A stretch of DNA of 64,000 nt from Aquisalimonas sp. 2447 (GTDB taxonomy: Bacteria > Pseudomonadota > Gammaproteobacteria > Nitrococcales > Aquisalimonadaceae), in NCBI RefSeq assembly GCF_012044895.1, contig NZ_CP050695.1, forward strand, positions 1,146,501 to 1,210,500, given 5' to 3'. Shown here piece by piece: positions 36,722 through 45,498 of the stretch (within the stretch, counting starts at the first letter, position 1; each line of letters starts with the position of its first letter). A program made the position numbers and the translations under genes. Under the pieces are notes generated by a model. The model was not told the origin of the DNA. It did no database searches and saw only the letters and a program-made list of their open reading frames with translations.

Positions 36722-38302
36722 ATGACCGAGACCCGTGATCCCCGCGAACTGCAGGAAGACACCGACGAGCATCGCCTGAGTCTGCGTAATCTCAAGCCGG
36801 ACGACTACGAAGACATCCGGGAGATCATGGAGGAAGTCTACCCCTCCATGGGGCCGTGGACACGCAAGCAGTTCAACGCCCAGCTCAACCGGTTCCCCGA
36901 TGGGCAGATCTGTGTCGAGGACAACGGCAAGGTCGTCGCTGGCGCGCTGACCCTGATGGTCGACTACCGCCGGTTCGGTGATCGCCACACCTATGATCAG
37001 ATTACCGGCAATGGCTACTTCACCACCCACGATCCCAACGGCGATGTGCTCTACGGCGTGGATATCTTCGTCAGCCCCAAGTATTCAGGGATGCGCCTGG
37101 GGCGGCGGCTGTATGATGCCCGCAAGGAGCTGTGCCGCAAGCTGAACTGCCGCTCCATCGTCGCCGGTGGCCGCATCCCCGGGTATACCGAATACGCCGA
37201 CGAGATGAAGCCGGAGGAGTACATCGAGCTGGTGAAGCGCCAGGAGATCTACGATCCCATCCTGAGCTTCCAGCTGGCCAATGACTTCCACGTCCGCCGG
37301 GTGATTACCAATTATCTCCCCGAGGACAGGGACTCCAAGGCCTTTGCCACTCTGGTGCAGTGGAACAACATCTTCTACCAGGAAGAGGACGAGAAACCGC
37401 TGATCGGCGGTGAGAAGAGCGTCGTGCGTGTGGGCGCAGTGCAGTGGCAGATGCGCTCCATGCACTCGGTGGAAGAGTTGATGCAGCAGGTGGAGTTCTT
37501 CGTCGACGCCCTGGCCGGCTATAACGCCGATTTCATCATGTTGCCGGAGTTCTTCAACGCGCCGCTGCTGTCGAACTTCAACCAGGACAACCCCGCTGAA
37601 GCCATCCGCGGCCTGGCCCAGTACACCGACGAGATCCGGGAAGGGATGCTGGCTCTCGCAGTGAGCTACAACATCAACATCATCGGCGGCAGCATGCCCG
37701 TGTACGGGGACAAGGAGCTGAACAACGTCTCCTTCCTGTTCCGCCGCGATGGTAGCTGGGAGACCCAGCACAAGCTGCACATCACCCCGGATGAGCGCAG
37801 TTACTGGGGCCTGCGGGGTGGTGACGGCCTGCGCGTATTCGACACCGACGTGGGCAAGATCGGCATCCTGGTCTGCTACGACGTGCAGTTCCCGGAGCTC
37901 TCCCGGGTACTCATGGAGCAGGGCATGCGCATCCTGTTCGTGCCGTTCTGGACCGACACCAAGAACGGCTATCAGCGGGTGCGCCACTGCGCCCAGGCGC
38001 GCGCCATCGAGAACGAGTGCTACGTCGCCATCACCGGCAGCGTCGGCAACCTGCCCAACGTGGAGAACGTCGACATCCAGTACTCCCAGTCCGGCGTGTT
38101 CTCGCCCTCGGACTTCGCCTTCCCCCACGATGCCGTGGTGTCCGAGGCCACGCCGAACACGGAAATGACGCTGATCGTGGATCTGGACCTGGATAAGCTC
38201 CGCGAAATGCGCTACCAGGGCTCGGTGCGCAACTATCAGGATCGGCGGCTGGATCTCTACCAGGTGCAGTGGATCGGCCAGGACACACGGCGCTCTGACT
38301 GA
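36722..38302 (+). CDS. GNAT acetyltransferase fused to carbon-nitrogen hydrolase
   Basis: A 526-residue two-domain protein. Residues of about 18-210 form a GNAT fold with the acetyl-CoA loop SPKYSGMRLGRRLYDARKEL. Residues of about 230-515 form a nitrilase-superfamily domain with an intact Glu-Lys-Cys triad: LPEFFNAP, HKLHITPDE and LVCYDVQFPEL. Fusions of this kind are widespread in bacteria; the physiological amide substrate is unknown. It stands 14 bp before the carbonic anhydrase gene. Family assignment is firm, function open. Confidence 0.92.
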   Translation: MTETRDPRELQEDTDEHRLSLRNLKPDDYEDIREIMEEVYPSMGPWTRKQFNAQLNRFPDGQICVEDNGKVVAGALTLMVDYRRFGDRHTYDQITGNGYFTTHDPNGDVLYGVDIFVSPKYSGMRLGRRLYDARKELCRKLNCRSIVAGGRIPGYTEYADEMKPEEYIELVKRQEIYDPILSFQLANDFHVRRVITNYLPEDRDSKAFATLVQWNNIFYQEEDEKPLIGGEKSVVRVGAVQWQMRSMHSVEELMQQVEFFVDALAGYNADFIMLPEFFNAPLLSNFNQDNPAEAIRGLAQYTDEIREGMLALAVSYNINIIGGSMPVYGDKELNNVSFLFRRDGSWETQHKLHITPDERSYWGLRGGDGLRVFDTDVGKIGILVCYDVQFPELSRVLMEQGMRILFVPFWTDTKNGYQRVRHCAQARAIENECYVAITGSVGNLPNVENVDIQYSQSGVFSPSDFAFPHDAVVSEATPNTEMTLIVDLDLDKLREMRYQGSVRNYQDRRLDLYQVQWIGQDTRRSD

Positions 38303-38315
38303 GGAACCCGAGTCC

Positions 38316-38972
38316 ATGTGCTCTCACGCAGACGATCACGGTCCTCCCCCTGAGGTGCTGCTCGAGGCCAACCGGGCTTGGGCGGAACGCATGCAGGCCG
38401 AGGACCCGGAGTACTTCAGGCGCCAGGCCGAGGGGCAGGCGCCACGCTACCTGTGGATCGGCTGCGCGGACAGCCGGGTGCCCGCCACGCAGATGGTGGA
38501 TCTCGGGCCGGGTGAGATGTTCGTCCACCGGAACATTGCCAACGTTGTCTCCGGCACCGACCTCAACTGCATGGCAGTGCTGCAGTACGCGGTTGACGTA
38601 CTGCAGGTGCGGGACGTGATTGTTTGCGGGCATTACGGTTGCGGCGGCGTTAAAGCAGCTCTTGGCGATCAGCAGCATGGCCGGATCGACGCCTGGCTGG
38701 GACAGATCAAGGACGTGTGGCAGCACAACCGGGAAGCTGTCGAGGCGATGGAGGGGGAAGCCCGGGTCGACCGCTTATGCGAGCTGAATGTTGTGGCGCA
38801 GGTCTATAACACTGCCTTGACCACGATCGTGCAGAATGCCTGGGCCCGGGGCCAGGCGCTCGCCGTGCATGGCTGGATCTATCGGCTCGCCAATGGACGA
38901 CTGTCCGATCTCGGCGTCACGCTTACGGGAGCCGAACAGCTCTCGGCGGTTTATCGCATGCAACACCCATGA
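38316..38972 (+). CDS. can: Beta-class carbonic anhydrase
   Basis: A 218-residue zinc enzyme interconverting CO2 and bicarbonate. Zinc ligands are Cys50, His106 and Cys109, with the catalytic dyad Asp52-Arg54 (WIGCADSRVPATQ and VCGHYGCGGVKAAL). This matches the Can/CynT2 plant-like type. It starts 13 bp after the GNAT-nitrilase fusion. An SbtA-type bicarbonate transporter with its PII partner lies about 1.7 kb further on, so bicarbonate supply may be a shared theme. Confidence 0.95.
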   Translation: MCSHADDHGPPPEVLLEANRAWAERMQAEDPEYFRRQAEGQAPRYLWIGCADSRVPATQMVDLGPGEMFVHRNIANVVSGTDLNCMAVLQYAVDVLQVRDVIVCGHYGCGGVKAALGDQQHGRIDAWLGQIKDVWQHNREAVEAMEGEARVDRLCELNVVAQVYNTALTTIVQNAWARGQALAVHGWIYRLANGRLSDLGVTLTGAEQLSAVYRMQHP

Positions 38973-39015
38973 ACCGTTGCTGGGTGGCGTCGCTTCAGAA
39001 CAGAGGGAGAAACCA

Positions 39016-39561
39016 GTGCTGATTTCCGCGGAACAGTCGTGTCTGCTGGTGGTGGATGTCCAGGAGAAGCTGGCGCCGGCCATCCATGAAAGCGAGCGCG
39101 TGATCGAGAATGTGGGATGGTTGATCAAGGTGGCCCGCGAGGTGGACCTGCCGGTGCGTCTGACCGAGCAGTATCCACAGGGGTTGGGACCCACGGTTGC
39201 AGCGACGCGCGCCCTGGTGCTGGACGACGAGCTGATGGAAAAGGTGCACTTTTCATGTATGGAGTCTGATGCCATCCGCCGGCAACTCGCCGGGCTGGGG
39301 CGTCGTCAGATCGTGATCACCGGCACCGAGGCGCACGTGTGCGTGATGCAAAGCGCCCTGGGGCTGGTCCGCAGCGGCTACGAGGTCTATGTGGTCGCCG
39401 ACGCCGTATCAAGCCGCCGTCCCGTGGATACGGAAATGGCCCTGGAGCGGATGCGCGGCGAGGGGGTTCGGGTGGTGACCCGGGAGATGGTGGCCTTCGA
39501 ATGGCTCAATCGCGCCGATACGGACCTGTTCCGCCGCGTGCAGCAACGCTTTATCAAGTAG
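39016..39561 (+). CDS. Isochorismatase-family hydrolase
   Basis: A 181-residue cysteine hydrolase (YcaC/nicotinamidase superfamily). The catalytic triad is Asp14 (LLVVDVQEKL), Lys76 (LMEKVHFSC) and Cys109 (VITGTEAHVCVMQ). The short form without an extra zinc site resembles proteins of unknown substrate such as mitochondrial ISOC1/2 relatives. The GTG at 39016 is preceded by GAGGGAGA. It follows the carbonic anhydrase gene by 43 bp and converges with slyD, sharing an intergenic terminator. Confidence 0.88.
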   Translation: MLISAEQSCLLVVDVQEKLAPAIHESERVIENVGWLIKVAREVDLPVRLTEQYPQGLGPTVAATRALVLDDELMEKVHFSCMESDAIRRQLAGLGRRQIVITGTEAHVCVMQSALGLVRSGYEVYVVADAVSSRRPVDTEMALERMRGEGVRVVTREMVAFEWLNRADTDLFRRVQQRFIK

Positions 39562-39567
39562 CTGCCC

Positions 39568-39598
39568 AAAAAAGTGCGGCGCCCCGGGGACGCCGCAC
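39568..39598 (-). terminator. Rho-independent terminator of slyD
   Basis: On the minus strand, a GTGCGGCG-stem of about 12 bp with one bulge is followed by six T residues (AAAAAA at 39568-39573 on the plus strand). It begins 25 bp after the slyD stop codon. It is the best canonical terminator in the window. Confidence 0.85.
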
Positions 39599-39623
39599 CC
39601 TCTGGTAAACCCGGTGGTCGCGC

Positions 39624-40085
39624 TTAGTGCGCGTGCCCGTGTTCTTTCTCTTCGTCGGTGGCCTCGCGGACTTCCACGACCTTGACCTCGAAGTTCAGCG
39701 GCACGCCGGCCATGGGGTGATTGGCGTCCACAGTGATGTCGTCGCCGTCGATACCCGCGATGGTAACGATCTGCTCACCGCCTTCGGACTGGGCCTGGAA
39801 CTGCATGCCCACCTGGAGCTCGTCCACGCCCTGGAAGAGACTCCGCGGCACCACCTGCTGGAGGTCGTCGCGCCGCTCGCCGTAGGCTTCTTCCGGCGGA
39901 ACCTGGACGTTCACTTCGTCGCCCTGAGCTTTGCCTTCCAGGGCCTTCTCCAGGCCGGGGATGATGTTGCCGGAACCGTGCAGGTACGCAAGCGGCTCTT
40001 TGCCCTCGGACGTATCCAGGACGCTGCCGTCGTCGTCCTTCAGGGTGTAGTCGATGGCAACGACCTTGTCCTTAGCAATCTGCAT
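39624..40085 (-). CDS. slyD: FKBP-type peptidyl-prolyl isomerase, SlyD-like
   Basis: A 153-residue cytoplasmic FKBP domain with an inserted flap (about 70-120), as in SlyD. The N-terminus DKVVAIDYTLKDDDGSVLDTS and GSGNIIPGLEKALEGKA are family signatures. The C-terminus ends in a short HGHAH tail instead of the long His/Cys-rich metal-binding tail of enterobacterial SlyD, so nickel storage would be limited. The ATG at 40085 follows AGGGAG; a longer upstream frame is rejected. A strong terminator follows. Confidence 0.9.
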   Translation of the reverse strand: MQIAKDKVVAIDYTLKDDDGSVLDTSEGKEPLAYLHGSGNIIPGLEKALEGKAQGDEVNVQVPPEEAYGERRDDLQQVVPRSLFQGVDELQVGMQFQAQSEGGEQIVTIAGIDGDDITVDANHPMAGVPLNFEVKVVEVREATDEEKEHGHAH

Positions 40086-40174
40086 TAGGGAGAACCTCTG
40101 ACTTTGAATGAACCTTCCATTGTACCGGTGCGAGGGCAAACGGGTAAAGGATAACGCTTGACGATTGCCTTGTT

Positions 40175-40612
40175 CTATGTCGTCCGCGGCACCAGTCCCC
40201 GCAGGGCGGCGAGGTAGGCCTGTTCATCGGGCATGCCGCCACTGCGTTGCGCGTTCCACATGGCTTCGGCCAGCGGCTCCATCATGCGGTGTTCGGCGTC
40301 CAGGTGATCGCCCAGTTTCCGGGTGAGCCGCTCGTGGACGGCGCGTATGCCGGCCGGGCGGTCCCCGGCAACCTGTTCCCGCAGTGCCAGATGCAGGCCC
40401 ATGTGCAGGAACGGATTGGTGGCACCGCCCTCCGGCTGCCAGTCCGCATCCACCGCCTGGTCCGGATCCTCCAGCAGGGCGTGGTATTCGGGATGCTCGG
40501 CGACCACCGTGCCGATCATGGTCTCCAGCGGTGTGCATGGTTCGCCATCGCGGTACTTGCGCCAGGCATCCAGGTACTGGCGTCGGAGGGTGGCGCGGTC
40601 GTTGGAGAACAT
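40175..40612 (-). CDS. DUF1841 family protein
   Basis: A 145-residue soluble protein of the DUF1841 family, recognised from MFSNDRATLRRQYLDAWRKY, the LETMIGTVVAEHPEYH block, and NPFLHMGLHLALREQVAGDRP. No function is known. It is usually a lone housekeeping-type gene in gamma- and betaproteobacteria. Here it is divergent from the SbtA-like gene and follows slyD's upstream region in the same direction. Confidence 0.88.
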   Translation of the reverse strand: MFSNDRATLRRQYLDAWRKYRDGEPCTPLETMIGTVVAEHPEYHALLEDPDQAVDADWQPEGGATNPFLHMGLHLALREQVAGDRPAGIRAVHERLTRKLGDHLDAEHRMMEPLAEAMWNAQRSGGMPDEQAYLAALRGLVPRTT

Positions 40613-40707
40613 GGTGCTCCGGAAGTGGTAATGCGATGCGGTATCTACGTACGCCGTACCCTAGCATGCTAGGATTCTGCCGGGTACATGCAGGAGCGGG
40701 GGGCGTC

Positions 40708-41655
40708 TTGCAGCTGGATCCGGTGATCCTGTTCTTCATTCTGGGCTTCGGCGCGGGGCTGCTGCGTGCAGAGATGCGCCTGCCGTCGGCGGTGTATGAG
40801 CTGCTGACAGTGATCCTGCTGCTGTCCATCGGCCTCAAGGGCGGCGTGGAGCTGGCGGAGGCGGATCTGTTGCAGATTCTGCCGCGGCTGGGCGCAGTGC
40901 TGGTGATGGGGGTCGTCCTCGGCCTGATCGCTTTCGGCCTGCTGCGGCTGTCCCGCGGATTGCCCCGCTCGGATGCCGCCGCCATCGCTGCCCACTATGG
41001 CTCCGTCAGTGTCGGCACCTATGCCGTGGCTGTGGCCTTCCTGGACACTGTGGGCATCTCTTACGAGGCCTACTCCGCTGCGTTCGTCGTGGTGCTGGAA
41101 GTGCCGGCCATCCTGCTCGGTATTGTCCTGGTGCGGGGGCTGCGGCCGCAGAACGGGTGGTCTGACGTGCTCCACGAGGTGTTCCTGGGCAAAGGCGTGG
41201 TGCTCCTTCTGGGTGGCCTGCTCATCGGACTGCTGGTCGGGCGCCAGGGCATCAGCGATCTGGAACCACTGTTCATCGACGCCTTCAAGGGATTCCTGGC
41301 GCTTTTCCTGCTGGAAATGGGGCTGGTCGCGGCCTCACAGTCCGGTGCCATCCGGCGCCATGGCACCTTCCTGCTGGCGTTCGCGCTGGGCTTTCCGCTC
41401 CTGGGGGCGGCAGTCGGCGCCGTGTTCGCGTGGCTCATGGCCATGAGCCTGGGCGGTGCCCTGCTGCTGGCGGTGCTCGGGGCCAGCGCCTCCTATATTG
41501 CGGCACCGGCCGCCATGCGCCTGTCCGTCCCGGAGGCGAATCCCGGGCTTTCGCTGACGGCGTCGCTGGCGATCACGTTCCCCTTCAATGTGCTGGTGGG
41601 GGTTCCGCTGTATTATGCGGTGTTGAGCGCCGTCTACCCCGGGGCAGGAGGCTGA
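40708..41655 (+). CDS. sbtA: SbtA-family sodium-dependent bicarbonate transporter
   Basis: A protein of about 315 residues with ten hydrophobic segments in two inverted halves, beginning QLDPVILFFILGFGAGLLRAE and including SIGLKGGVELA and HYGSVSVGTYAVAVAFL, the SbtA/DUF897 signatures. SbtA imports bicarbonate with Na+. The pairing with a PII-like gene four bases downstream strongly supports the call. The start is uncertain: TTG 40708 with AGGAG upstream fits the family, but in-frame ATG codons further upstream would give a longer N-terminus. It is shorter than cyanobacterial SbtA (about 370). Confidence 0.85.
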   Translation: MQLDPVILFFILGFGAGLLRAEMRLPSAVYELLTVILLLSIGLKGGVELAEADLLQILPRLGAVLVMGVVLGLIAFGLLRLSRGLPRSDAAAIAAHYGSVSVGTYAVAVAFLDTVGISYEAYSAAFVVVLEVPAILLGIVLVRGLRPQNGWSDVLHEVFLGKGVVLLLGGLLIGLLVGRQGISDLEPLFIDAFKGFLALFLLEMGLVAASQSGAIRRHGTFLLAFALGFPLLGAAVGAVFAWLMAMSLGGALLLAVLGASASYIAAPAAMRLSVPEANPGLSLTASLAITFPFNVLVGVPLYYAVLSAVYPGAGG

Positions 41656-41659
41656 AGCC

Positions 41660-41971
41660 ATGAACCGGAAGCTGCTGACCGTGATCACTGAACAGGCCCT
41701 GGAGCGCCAGCTCGTTCGCTGCGCCATGGAAGCGGGAGCTCGGGGTTACACGATCACCGAGGCGCGCGGTCAGGGCGAGCGCGGGCTGCGCTCGGCGGAT
41801 TTCGAGACCGGTGGCAATATCCGCCTGGAGGTGATCTGCGAGGAGGCCGTGGCCCGACAGATTTCCACGCGCCTGCATCGGGACTACTTCGAAGATTTCG
41901 CCATGGTCCTGTACCTGGAGGACGTGGAGGTGCTGCGTCCGGAGAAGTTTGACGCCCCGGATGATCGATGA
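41660..41971 (+). CDS. sbtB: SbtB-like PII signalling protein
   Basis: A 103-residue PII-fold protein. MNRKLLTVITEQALERQLVRCAMEAGARGYTI matches the first beta-alpha-beta unit, and the T-loop region EARGQGERGLRSADF resembles the SbtB GKGxRG loop rather than canonical GlnB. It lacks the GlnB uridylylation Tyr-51 context and also lacks the C-terminal Cys-pair loop of cyanobacterial SbtB. Such proteins bind adenyl nucleotides and gate the SbtA transporter. It starts 4 bp after sbtA with GGAGG. Minus-strand nth converges on it. Confidence 0.85.
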   Translation: MNRKLLTVITEQALERQLVRCAMEAGARGYTITEARGQGERGLRSADFETGGNIRLEVICEEAVARQISTRLHRDYFEDFAMVLYLEDVEVLRPEKFDAPDDR

Positions 41972-41997
41972 ATTTCCCCCGGGGCCGACCGCAAGAG

Positions 41998-42633
41998 CTA
42001 CGCCTCGGTCTTGTCCCGGTACTCACACAGGTCATGGATGACGCAGGCCCCGCAGCGCGGCTTGCGCGCCACGCAGACGTAGCGTCCGTGCAGGATCAGC
42101 CAGTGGTGGGCGTCCTGGAGGAATTCCCGGGGCGTCCAGCGCATGAGCCGGTCCTCCACTTCCCGCACGTTCTTCCCCGGTGCCAGGCCGGTTCGATTGG
42201 CGACCCGGAAGATGTGCGTATCCACTGCCATGGTGGGTTCGCCGAAGGCCGTGTTGAGGATGACATTGGCCGTCTTGCGCCCGACCCCGGGTAACGCCTC
42301 GAGCTCCTGGCGGGTGCGAGGAACCTCGCCGCCGTGTCGGTCCACCAGCATGCGGCAGAGTTTGATGATGTTGGCCGCCTTGCTGTTGAACAGGCCGATG
42401 GTCTTGATGTGCTCCTTCAGGCCGTCTTCGCCCAGCGCCAGGATCGCTTCGGGTGTGCTGGCCACCGGGAACAGATTGGCGGTGGCCTTGTTGACGCCGC
42501 GGTCGGTGGCCTGGGCAGACAGCACAACGGCCACCAGGAGCTCGAACGGCGTGCTGTAGTGCAGTTCGGTGGTGGGGCCCGGGTTGTTTTCCCGCAGGCG
42601 CCGGAAGATGTCTGCGCGTTTTTCCTTGTTCAT
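41998..42633 (-). CDS. nth: Endonuclease III
   Basis: A 211-residue DNA glycosylase/AP lyase for oxidised pyrimidines. The helix-hairpin-helix LPGVGRKTANVIL carries the catalytic Lys120, and Asp138 lies in MAVDTHIFRV. The C-terminal [4Fe-4S] cluster has the C-x6-C-x2-C-x5-C spacing (VCVARKPRCGACVIHDLC). It is the last gene of the rnf operon, 34 bp after rnfE, as in many gammaproteobacteria. Confidence 0.97.
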   Translation of the reverse strand: MNKEKRADIFRRLRENNPGPTTELHYSTPFELLVAVVLSAQATDRGVNKATANLFPVASTPEAILALGEDGLKEHIKTIGLFNSKAANIIKLCRMLVDRHGGEVPRTRQELEALPGVGRKTANVILNTAFGEPTMAVDTHIFRVANRTGLAPGKNVREVEDRLMRWTPREFLQDAHHWLILHGRYVCVARKPRCGACVIHDLCEYRDKTEA

Positions 42634-42667
42634 GGTAGCGAGGAATCTTGATCACAGGGGGCGAAGG

Positions 42668-43366
42668 TCAGGAACTCTGCAGGCCGGTGGCCGGTTTGTC
42701 CACCGGAACGTCGGCGGCGGCGCGCCGCTCCAGGTGCCCGTCGATGGCGTTCTTCAATGCCAGTAGCAGCCCGAGGCCGATGAAGGCGCCCGGTGGCAGC
42801 AGCGCCAGCAGGAAACCCTGATCCACGGGCACCACTTGCAGGCTCATGGCCCGGCCGGGGGCGCCGAACAGCAGGTGGGCGTCGCGCAGCAGCGAACCGT
42901 GCCCCAGCAGCTCCCGCATGGCACCCAGGGCCACCAGTACGCCGGTGAAGCCGATTCCCATCATCAGACCGTCGAAGGCAGCCGGACCGGGGGTGATGCG
43001 TGAGGCGAACGCCTCGGCGCGGCCGAGAATGGCGCAATTGGTGACGATCAGCGGGATGAATATCCCCAGGATCAGGAACAGTTCGTGGAAGAAGGCGTTC
43101 ATCACCAGTTCCACCATGGTGACAAACGAGGCGATGATCAGCACGAACACCGGTATGCGGATCTCCGGCCGTGCCGCGTGGCGGATCAGGGACACGGTGA
43201 CGTTGGACCCCAGCAGCACCAGCGTGGTGGCAAGCCCCAGGGCCAGGGCATTCACCGTGGTGTTGCTCACCGCCAGCAGCGGGCACAGGCCCAGCAGCTG
43301 CACTAGGCCAGGGTTGTTGGTCCACAGGCCTTCGCGGGCGAGGTGCTTGTAGTCGGTATCGGCCAT
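42668..43366 (-). CDS. rnfE: Rnf/Rsx electron transport complex subunit E
   Basis: A 232-residue membrane subunit of the Rnf complex, homologous to RnfA and NqrD/E. It has about six hydrophobic segments. The [28 protein letters not shown] start and [20 protein letters not shown] segment are characteristic (the Cys residues bind the intramembrane iron-sulfur cluster with RnfA). It is cut off from rnfG by 2.1 kb holding a group II intron in the opposite orientation. Start ATG 43366. Confidence 0.95.
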   Translation of the reverse strand: MADTDYKHLAREGLWTNNPGLVQLLGLCPLLAVSNTTVNALALGLATTLVLLGSNVTVSLIRHAARPEIRIPVFVLIIASFVTMVELVMNAFFHELFLILGIFIPLIVTNCAILGRAEAFASRITPGPAAFDGLMMGIGFTGVLVALGAMRELLGHGSLLRDAHLLFGAPGRAMSLQVVPVDQGFLLALLPPGAFIGLGLLLALKNAIDGHLERRAAADVPVDKPATGLQSS

Positions 43367-43427
43367 GGGGTATCGGGTCGTGCTCCGGTGCCGGAGCGTA
43401 TTGTAGCGGAGTTGGCGGACCTGTAGG

Positions 43428-45419
43428 GTGGACCACGCGAAGCCTGGTCGCTTGGGATTGGTGGCATGGAGGCGGCCATGAAATTGCGAGAGGGACCCAG
43501 CGGGCCGTTGAGCCCGCCCGGTAGAGGTTGGCCACCAGCCGGAAGCGAGTCTTGCGCTGCAGTGGGTAACTGCTGTGGTGAAGCGTAGACAGCGAGTGTC
43601 CAGGCTGCGTGATTGAGCCCCGAAATCCGCGACATTGTGGGTGCCGACGGTGTCTGAAGACCGGAAGGCAGTAACGCTGCACTGTAGAGGCCTGGTGTGG
43701 TGTGCCCGCCGGGGTCCGAGAGCGGGGCATGGGCACATTGGGGTCCCCCAGGAACCTGGGAGGGCCTGTCGTCTCCGCCTAAGAAGTAGACGGTGCGGGC
43801 GACCGCTGATCCGCAGTCCGGGCCAGTGGTGGGAGCGTCCTCCTGCTGCTGGAGCGAAGGCTGAGGGCGCTGCGGCGGTATGGTGCTGCGAGGACAGCCA
43901 GAGCGGTGCCAGACGGGCGGCAGGCAGTCGGAGTCTCCCATAGTACCGGAGCAGCCGGGGAACGCGCCCCAGCGGACCCGGTGAAGGGGAAGGGGAGACC
44001 GTGTGAGTGGAGCTGTTGGAGGGACCGATGGCGGAGGCATTGGACTCTGATCTCATCTCAACGCGATGCCAACAGATAGCGGATCTGGCGCGGCGTCTTC
44101 CGGACAGGCCGCTTTTGACGTTGGCCCATCACATTGACGAGGCGTGGTTGCGTGAGGCGTATCGACGCACGCGCAAGGACGGGGCGCCGGGCGTTGATGG
44201 TCGCACGGGTGCCGCCTACGGCGAGGAGCTTGAGGCGAACCTGAGCTCGCTGCTGGAGCGGGCGAAGTCCGGGGCGTACCGGGCGCCGCCGGTGCGGGGC
44301 ACCTCGATCCCCAAGGGTGACGGGAGCGAGCGCCGAGCGCTCGGCATTCCGACGTTTGAGGACAAGGTGCTCCAGCGGGCGGTGGCGATGGTGCTGGAGG
44401 CGGTCTACGAGCCGGAGTTCCACGAGGGCTCGTACGGCTTCCGCCCGGGACGCTCGGCGCACCAGGCGCTGCAGGCGGTCTGGCGGCCGTTGATGGCGAT
44501 GGGCGGTGGCTGGGTGATTGATCTTGACGTGCGCAAGTTCTTTGACCGGGTCGACCATGGTCTGTTGCGGGAGGTGCTGCGTCGGCGGGTACGTGACGGC
44601 GTGCTGGTTCGGTTGATCGGCAAATGGTTGAACGCCGGCGTGCTGGAGGAAGGGCAGTGGCGCCAGCCTGGCGGGGCACCCGCAGGGCGGGGTGATCTCG
44701 CCGATGCTCGCCAACATTTTCCTCCACGAGGTGCTGGATACGTGGTTCGAGGACAGTGTCCGGCCCCGGTTGCGCGGTGAGGCGCACCTGGTGCGTTTTG
44801 CCGACGATGCGCTGCTGGTGTTCGCCTGCGAGAGCGATGCCCGGCGGGTGATGGAGGTGCTGCCCAAGCGTTTTGCGCGCTACGGGCTGGAACTCCACCC
44901 GGAGAAGACCCGGGTTGTGCGGTTCGACCGGCCCGGATCGGGCGGAGGACCGCACCCGGAGACCTTCGATTTTCTCGGCTTCACCCACTACTGGGGGCGG
45001 TCGAGGCGAGGGCGCTGGGTGGTCAAGCGCAAGACGGCGCGGGATCGGCTGCGCCGGGCCATGCATGCAATCGATCGTTGGTGCTGTGTGATGCGGCATC
45101 ACCCCGTGGTTGAGCAGTGGCAAGCCCTGAACCGCAGACTCCGGGGCCACTACGCCTACTTCGGCGTGCGTGGTAACTTTGCAGCGATCGACCAGGTCCG
45201 CTCCCAGGCGATGCGCTCCTGGCACCGATGGCTGTCGCGGCGCTCGCAGAAGGCGGCGATCCCGTGGTCGGAGTTCTCCCGGTTCCTGGAGTGTTACCCG
45301 CTCGCCCGGGCCAGGATCTGCGCCACGTAGCGAAGCCACTCACACGAGGAGCCACTTGCGGGAAACCCGCACGAGTGGATCTGTGGGGGCCGGCCGGGTA
45401 ACCGGCCGGCCTACCCGAC
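43428..45419 (+). mobile_element. Group II intron, copy 1 (between rnfG and rnfE)
   Basis: An element of about 1,992 bp nearly identical to 49722-51714. The first ~600 nt are structured non-coding sequence (ribozyme domains I-IV), then an intron-type reverse transcriptase ORF. A domain-V-like hairpin follows at 45349-45381 (GAGCCACTTGCGG-GAAA-...GTGGATC). The end is a domain-VI stem (CCGGCCGG-GTAA-CCGGCCGG) with a bulged A near 45413 and terminal CCCGAC. Ends are set by rejoining the flanks, which restores a GCGGACC..GGTCCGC palindrome, and by comparison with copy 2. The 5' end reads GTGGA against the consensus GTGYG. It lies antisense to the rnf operon, so it cannot splice out of rnf mRNA. 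Confidence 0.88.
44028..45330 (+). pseudogene. ltrA: Group II intron reverse transcriptase/maturase, frameshifted
   Basis: Reads as two overlapping frames. The first (from ATG 44028, GGAGGG upstream) covers RT domains 0-3: [39 protein letters not shown] and [15 protein letters not shown]. The second (to 45330) carries RT4-7 and the maturase domain: [35 protein letters not shown] and GHYAYFGVRGN. A +1 shift on the GGGG run at 44673-44676 joins them exactly in the PQGG motif, giving about 433 residues. The YADD box is FADD, and there is no HNH endonuclease domain. The identical shift in copy 2 means either inherited damage or a programmed frameshift. Confidence 0.8.
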
Positions 45420-45469
45420 GTCCGCTGTGCAAGACATGCAAGCCAAGGTGGCTCAATCGAAGCCCGAGC

Positions 45470-45493
45470 GGCGGACCTGAAGGTCCGCCCTAC
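45470..45493. repeat. GGCGGACC palindrome, intact unit after rnfG
   Basis: GGCGGACC-TGAA-GGTCCGCC followed by CTAC is an 8-bp stem with a 4-nt loop, 5 bp from the rnfG stop codon. It is one of six units of this family in the rnf-metG region; two of the others are split by the introns. It could serve as a terminator or a REP-type element. Confidence 0.7.
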
Positions 45494-45498
45494 GGGTG

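Noticed and set aside
41660-41971. The small PII protein as GlnB or GlnK
   Set aside because: The canonical uridylylated tyrosine T-loop is missing, and the gene is directly behind sbtA, not amtB or glnA.
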